From an uncultured bacterium (GTDB lineage Bacteria; Planctomycetota; Phycisphaerae; Sedimentisphaerales; Anaerobacaceae), in contig CAJVYK010000081.1 in NCBI GenBank assembly GCA_913009865.1, positions 1 through 9,103 on the forward strand: a stretch of 9,103 bases of DNA, written 5' to 3'. The translations under genes and the position numbers were made by a program. Shown one piece after another: positions 5,664 through 9,103 of this stretch. The notes beneath the pieces were generated by a model. It ran no database searches and was not told the DNA's origin. It saw only the letters and a program-made list of their open reading frames with translations. Within the stretch, counting starts at the first letter, position 1; each line of letters begins with the position of its first letter.

Positions 5664-6662
5664 ATGTCTAATAGGGTGAGTATCCATCTTATAATTTGTA
5701 TATTCCTGACAGGCGTAATCCTGTTTTTTACCGCCGGCTGTGCTCAGAAACAACAGGCGGTTGATTTATATGTCGATGCTGTAATGTTCAACGAGCTTGG
5801 CGAAAACGAAATGGCCGTCGAAAAGCTCAACTCAGCCGTGCGATTAAACAAACGTTTCTCATTGGCTTATTCTTTGCTTGGCGGGATTCATCAGGAAGAA
5901 AAGGATTATGAAGCAAGCGCCGCATCCTACGAAAAGGCAACACAGCTAAACCCCTGGTCTTTCAAGGATTATTTCAATCTTGGCAGGGTTTACCTGATTA
6001 CGAAAAAATTTGCACAGGCGGCCAAAGCATACGTCAAAGCATGTGAACTGTCACCGGACCATCTGGATGCGCATATCGGCGCCGCCAAATCCTATTATGA
6101 ACTCAAGGACTACGCCAATGCTTTGGAGTATGGCCAACGAGCCGAGCAAATTGACCCTAATATAAGCGAAGTCCAGAAGATACTCGGTGACATTTACGAA
6201 TCGCAAAAAGATTATGACCAGGCTGTTCGCTCATACAAGCGCTCTCTGGAAATAGATAGTAACAATCCGGAGATTATGACTTCCCTGGCGGTTATATACC
6301 TAAGAACCAATCGCAGTAGCAGCGCAAAAGAACTGCTAACCTCAGTGATACAAATCCAACCTGATAACAACGCCGCCTACCAGTACCTTGGGTATTGTTA
6401 TCTACGGCTTGGTGATGTGGACAAAGCAACGGAAAGTTACGGCAGGGCGATAGAGATAAATGATAAGGACTGGCAGGCTTTTAGAGGGCTGGGTGTTGCT
6501 TATATGTTAAGGGGCATTACTAACAGAGATGAGGCGCTAAAGGCAAAGGCAATCCAGCAGTGGCGTCTATCTCTGGAAATCAACCCCAATCAGCCCCGTC
6601 GTGAGAGGTTACTTAAATTGATACGAAAATATTCAAAGCAAGCTAAAATAAACAGCGGATAA
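5664..6662 (+). CDS. TPR-repeat lipoprotein
   Basis: Predicted lipoprotein of 332 residues built almost wholly of tetratricopeptide repeats. Residues 1-26 form a lipoprotein signal peptide: a basic start, a hydrophobic run IHLIICIFLTGVILFF and the lipobox TAGC with Cys26 as the lipidated residue. About eight TPR units follow, from near residue 31 to near 315, showing the usual pattern (for example YEASAASYEKATQLNPW, YDQAVRSYKRSLEIDSN, VDKATESYGRAIEINDK). The last unit carries a short insertion (RGITNRDEALKAKA). TPRs bind other proteins, so a scaffold or assembly role at a membrane surface is likely, but the partner is unknown. The ATG at 5664 is chosen over one at 5610 because the signal peptide begins there and AAGG lies 9 bases before. 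A consensus promoter stands upstream and lspA follows 7 bp after the stop. Confidence 0.9.
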   Translation: MSNRVSIHLIICIFLTGVILFFTAGCAQKQQAVDLYVDAVMFNELGENEMAVEKLNSAVRLNKRFSLAYSLLGGIHQEEKDYEASAASYEKATQLNPWSFKDYFNLGRVYLITKKFAQAAKAYVKACELSPDHLDAHIGAAKSYYELKDYANALEYGQRAEQIDPNISEVQKILGDIYESQKDYDQAVRSYKRSLEIDSNNPEIMTSLAVIYLRTNRSSSAKELLTSVIQIQPDNNAAYQYLGYCYLRLGDVDKATESYGRAIEINDKDWQAFRGLGVAYMLRGITNRDEALKAKAIQQWRLSLEINPNQPRRERLLKLIRKYSKQAKINSG

Positions 6663-6669
6663 AAGTTAA

Positions 6670-7269
6670 TTGACAACTGAGTTTCAAAAATCGCAAACTC
6701 GTGGTGGACGAAGTCGAACCATTGAAAATCGGAAATCTTCGCACGCACTGCGCACAGCTCTGCCTGGCCTGGCGGCCCAGCTTATTTTCTGGCCTTTAAC
6801 GGCGGCCGGTTTCGCTCTGGATTTGTGGAGCAAAAGGGCGGTATTCGACTGGTTACAGCAACAACAAGGCGGCAGCGTCTCAATTATAAATGGTTTTTTA
6901 CGGCTGGTGACAGCGGAAAACGCCGGCGCCGCTTTTGGAATAGCCACGGGACAGCGTCACTTATTAGTAGCGGTCTCGATTATTGCGTTGATAGTAATCT
7001 TAGCGGTTTTTCTTTTCAGCGGAGCTGAGCATAAACTGATGTACATTGCTCTTGCGCTTTTCACTGCCGGTGTTTGCGGCAATCTTTACGATAGAATTTT
7101 TAATAATGGAAGAGTGCGGGACTTTATCGACGTTGTTTACTGGCCGGGCAGGCATTGGCCGGCGTTCAATCTTGCGGACACTATGCTTTGTGTCGGCGTT
7201 GGCTTGATAATTATTTCAAGCTTTTTTACTGACAAGTCTGCTCGAAAACATGCTCAGCAACATATATAG
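6670..7269 (+). CDS. lspA: Lipoprotein signal peptidase (signal peptidase II)
   Basis: Inner-membrane aspartic peptidase that cuts the signal peptide from diacylglyceryl-prolipoproteins at the lipobox cysteine. The family core begins near residue 40 (FWPLTAAGFALDLWSKRAV), followed by ENAGAAFGI (82-91), two membrane helices (about 98-117 and 122-138), GNLYDR with catalytic Asp141, RVRDFIDVV, and FNLAD with catalytic Asp170 leading into the last helix (about 171-186). At 199 residues it is longer than the usual 150-170: the first 35 or so residues (TEFQKSQTRGGRSRT...) are a basic, polar extension absent from the family. An in-frame stop directly upstream (6667-6669) leaves TTG at 6670 as the only good start; its ribosome site is weak, suggesting translation coupled to the TPR gene 7 bp before. 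The 3' end overlaps the convergent DUF151 gene by 44 bp. Confidence 0.93.
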   Translation: MTTEFQKSQTRGGRSRTIENRKSSHALRTALPGLAAQLIFWPLTAAGFALDLWSKRAVFDWLQQQQGGSVSIINGFLRLVTAENAGAAFGIATGQRHLLVAVSIIALIVILAVFLFSGAEHKLMYIALALFTAGVCGNLYDRIFNNGRVRDFIDVVYWPGRHWPAFNLADTMLCVGVGLIIISSFFTDKSARKHAQQHI

Positions 7270-7621
7270 GGGCATTTGATACAGCCCCTAATGCAATCGC
7301 ATCGGAGGGGCGGGAATCAACTTCAACGGTTCGCCCATTCAAACTCAAGGTTATCTTTGCGTAGAAAGTATGGTTTCTAAGGTCGTTTATAACTATCTTT
7401 TCTATTTTAGCGCCGAGATTTTCAATTACGCTGTCCAATAAGTCGTGTGTCATCGGGCGGGGCGGCTTGATACCTTTCAATCGTCGGTCGATTGCAAAGA
7501 TTTCAACTATGCCGATAACGATAGGAAAGCTTCGCTGACCGTGACGCTCTTTCAGGACGATTATCTGCTGGTCGGACGTTTCGTTAATGATTATTCGCGA
7601 TAATTCGACTTCCGTCTCCAT
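7226..7621 (-). CDS. Bifunctional nuclease family (DUF151) protein
   Basis: Small cytoplasmic protein of 131 residues, the normal length for this family. Visible hallmarks in order: SFPIVIGIVEIFAI (about 31-44), the RPMTHDLL segment (about 55-62), GAKIEKIVINDL (about 70-81), the strand FYAKITLSLNGRTVEVD, and the signature RPSDAIALGAVSNAPIYVAE near the C-terminus. Relatives have been called bifunctional DNase/RNase, mainly from plant work; the biochemical role in bacteria is not settled, so the name is a family label. The ATG at 7621 has AGGCGGTG just upstream. It follows valS by 65 bp on the same strand, with an octamer repeat array filling the gap, and probably shares its transcript. Its last 44 bp overlap the end of lspA on the other strand; both reading frames are intact. 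Confidence 0.9.
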   Translation of the reverse strand: METEVELSRIIINETSDQQIIVLKERHGQRSFPIVIGIVEIFAIDRRLKGIKPPRPMTHDLLDSVIENLGAKIEKIVINDLRNHTFYAKITLSLNGRTVEVDSRPSDAIALGAVSNAPIYVAEHVFEQTCQ

Positions 7622-7636
7622 TTTTACACCGCCTTT

Positions 7637-7700
7637 ATGCGTAAATGCGTATATGTGTTTATGCGTTGACTCATCTACTCATCCACTCATCCACTTTTTA
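7637..7700. repeat. Twin octamer arrays spanning the valS stop codon
   Basis: Plus strand, eight consecutive octamers in one register: ATGCGTAA, ATGCGTAT, ATGTGTTT, ATGCGTTG (7637-7668), then ACTCATCT, ACTCATCC, ACTCATCC and a decayed ACTTTTTA (7669-7700). The valS stop codon (7687-7689) and its last Ser-Gly codons lie in the second array. The first array ends 15 bp short of the DUF151 start codon, just outside its ribosome binding site. Confidence 0.8.
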
Positions 7701-9103
7701 ATTCCGAAAGATGTCTCTCAATCGTTTCTAATTGTTCTGTTAATTCAGCCAGCTTTTCTCTGGCCCTGCTGACAACTACCGGCTTAGCTTTACTAACGAA
7801 GTTTTCATTACTCAGCTTGGCCTCAACGCCCTTTTTAGCTTTTTCTATTTTATCCTTCTGTTTTTCCAACCGCCGCCTCTCAGCTTCAGGGTCAATCACA
7901 TCATGAATATAAATCTGCATATCATCGTGTATTATCGCTGCCGCATTTTTTGGCTTCTCAATATCATCTCCTACCTTAAATTTATCGAAGCACTCAAGTT
8001 GGCAAATCAAATTACTATGTTTGTTATAAAGATCAATTATAGGGGTGGTATCTTTTGCCGATATGTTAACCGACACATTTAGCTTGCGAGAAGGCGCGAT
8101 ATTGTATTCGTTTCTAATATGCCTGACATCACGAACGACCGCTTGGATTCGGTTAATATCCACCCCAACTTTATAATCATTACATCGGGCAAAATTCAAT
8201 TCTTGAGGCCATTGGGCAACTGCCAACGCCTTGGATTCTTCTGCTTCTACCAGACCTTGAAGTTTTCTTACCGGTGCAACCTCGTTTAGCTTCTGGAATA
8301 TGCCTTCAGTAATGAACGGTACAAACGGATGCAATAATCGCAAAGTCTGGTCAAGCACAAAAACTAAAACATTTTGAGCAATCGGCTTTTCTTTATTGTT
8401 TTGCATTCTCGGTTTTACCCACTCGAGGTACCAGTCGCAAAAGTCATTCCAGAAGAACCTTGCGATAAGGCTTAAAGGTTCGTGGAACTTATAACCATTC
8501 AATGATTCAGTAACCTCGTGAATTGTATATGACAGGCGGGAAAGAATCCATTTGTCTATAATCGTCATTTTGTCTTTATCAAATTTGGCTGGGTCAATAC
8601 CTTCGAGGTTCATCATCGCAAAGCGTGATGCGTTCCAGAGCTTATTACAGAAGTTTCGCCCGACATCAAATTTCGGCGACGTATTTACTTCCCGCCCATC
8701 CGGCAGCTTCATTGCTTCCACCGGCATCCGAACATCTTGTGTATCTGTGGTCATACTGGCCAAAGTAAATCGCATAGCGTCTGCGCCGTGGCTGTCGATT
8801 GCCACCAGCGGGTCGATGCCGTTGCCCAGGCTCTTGGACATTTTGCGCCCCTGCCCGTCCTGTATCATAGCGTGAATATACACATCACGGAATGGAATAT
8901 CGCCCGCGCAGTACTGTCCCATCATCACCATACGTGATACCCACAGCGTAATAATATCACGGGCTGTAGAGAGCACACTGCCCGGATAGAACGTTTTTAA
9001 TTCCGCCGTCTCTTCCGGCCAACCTAACGTACTGAACGGCCAAAGCGCCGAGCTAAACCACGTATCTAAAACATCCGGGTCCCGGACTAAATTATCGCAG
9101 CCG
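7687..9103 (-). CDS. valS: Valyl-tRNA synthetase (5' partial)
   Basis: Class I aminoacyl-tRNA synthetase that charges tRNA-Val. The frame is open to the window edge (first complete codon 9102-9100); the ATG at 8976 is internal, since the residues before it (RDPDVLDTWFSSALWPFSTLGWPEE) are a standard ValS block. About 471 residues are visible of roughly 900, so the HIGH motif and most of the editing domain lie outside. Seen here are the end of the catalytic core with KMSKS (8830-8844, GRKMSKSLGNGIDPL), the anticodon-binding helical domain (WILSRLSYTI ... WNDFCDWYLEWVKPRM ... LLHPFVPFITEGIFQKL), and the C-terminal coiled coil from about 7690 to 7890 (EAERRRLEKQKDKIEKAKK ... AREKLAELTEQLETIERHLSEL) typical of ValS. 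The last codons and stop come from an octamer repeat array. The DUF151 gene follows 65 bp downstream. Confidence 0.97.
   Translation of the reverse strand, partial: GCDNLVRDPDVLDTWFSSALWPFSTLGWPEETAELKTFYPGSVLSTARDIITLWVSRMVMMGQYCAGDIPFRDVYIHAMIQDGQGRKMSKSLGNGIDPLVAIDSHGADAMRFTLASMTTDTQDVRMPVEAMKLPDGREVNTSPKFDVGRNFCNKLWNASRFAMMNLEGIDPAKFDKDKMTIIDKWILSRLSYTIHEVTESLNGYKFHEPLSLIARFFWNDFCDWYLEWVKPRMQNNKEKPIAQNVLVFVLDQTLRLLHPFVPFITEGIFQKLNEVAPVRKLQGLVEAEESKALAVAQWPQELNFARCNDYKVGVDINRIQAVVRDVRHIRNEYNIAPSRKLNVSVNISAKDTTPIIDLYNKHSNLICQLECFDKFKVGDDIEKPKNAAAIIHDDMQIYIHDVIDPEAERRRLEKQKDKIEKAKKGVEAKLSNENFVSKAKPVVVSRAREKLAELTEQLETIERHLSELKSG

Overview
The window reads as a core, housekeeping stretch of a bacterial chromosome, with unusual short-repeat structure between and once inside the genes. 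The best guess for the organism is a planctomycete of the Phycisphaerae type. This rests on the look of the XerC-like recombinase (an extra acidic segment in the N-terminal domain, and the way its catalytic domain reads), the 'IIRDGWG' form of the phosphoglycerate mutase and the general style of ValS. GC content looks mid-40s percent by eye. The assignment is inferred from remembered family patterns, not from a search.

Layout. 1-1298 (+): the C-terminal two thirds of a large membrane-type nucleotide-sugar 4,6-dehydratase (CapD/WbpM/FlaA1 family), cut by the window's left edge. 1361-5396 (-): a run of four minus-strand genes, read in the order gpmI (phosphoglycerate mutase), a radical SAM protein of the COG0731 type, a 72-residue unknown protein, and a XerC/XerD-like tyrosine recombinase. 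5397-5663: a divergent control region with a near-perfect sigma70-type promoter facing right, a probable promoter facing left, a 15-bp dyad and a set of heptamer repeats. 5664-7269 (+): a TPR lipoprotein followed 7 bp later by lspA, the peptidase that matures lipoproteins. 7226-9103 (-): the 3' half of valS, then a bifunctional-nuclease-family (DUF151) gene whose 3' end overlaps that of lspA by 44 bp.

No mobile element, CRISPR array, tRNA or rRNA is visible, and there is no gene-free stretch over 300 bp. No recognisable defence or secondary-metabolite system is present.

The most unusual feature is a scatter of short degenerate tandem 'word arrays' with 7- or 8-bp units, often four units per word and sometimes two different words back to back. 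Three touch the stop codons of xerC, gpmI and valS. One lies under the putative gpmI promoter. One is translated in frame as the linker between two domains of the radical SAM protein. A related-looking set of CAAAT/ATTTG words follows a 10-11 bp spacing at the end of the radical SAM gene. These repeats are the part of the window most worth following up.
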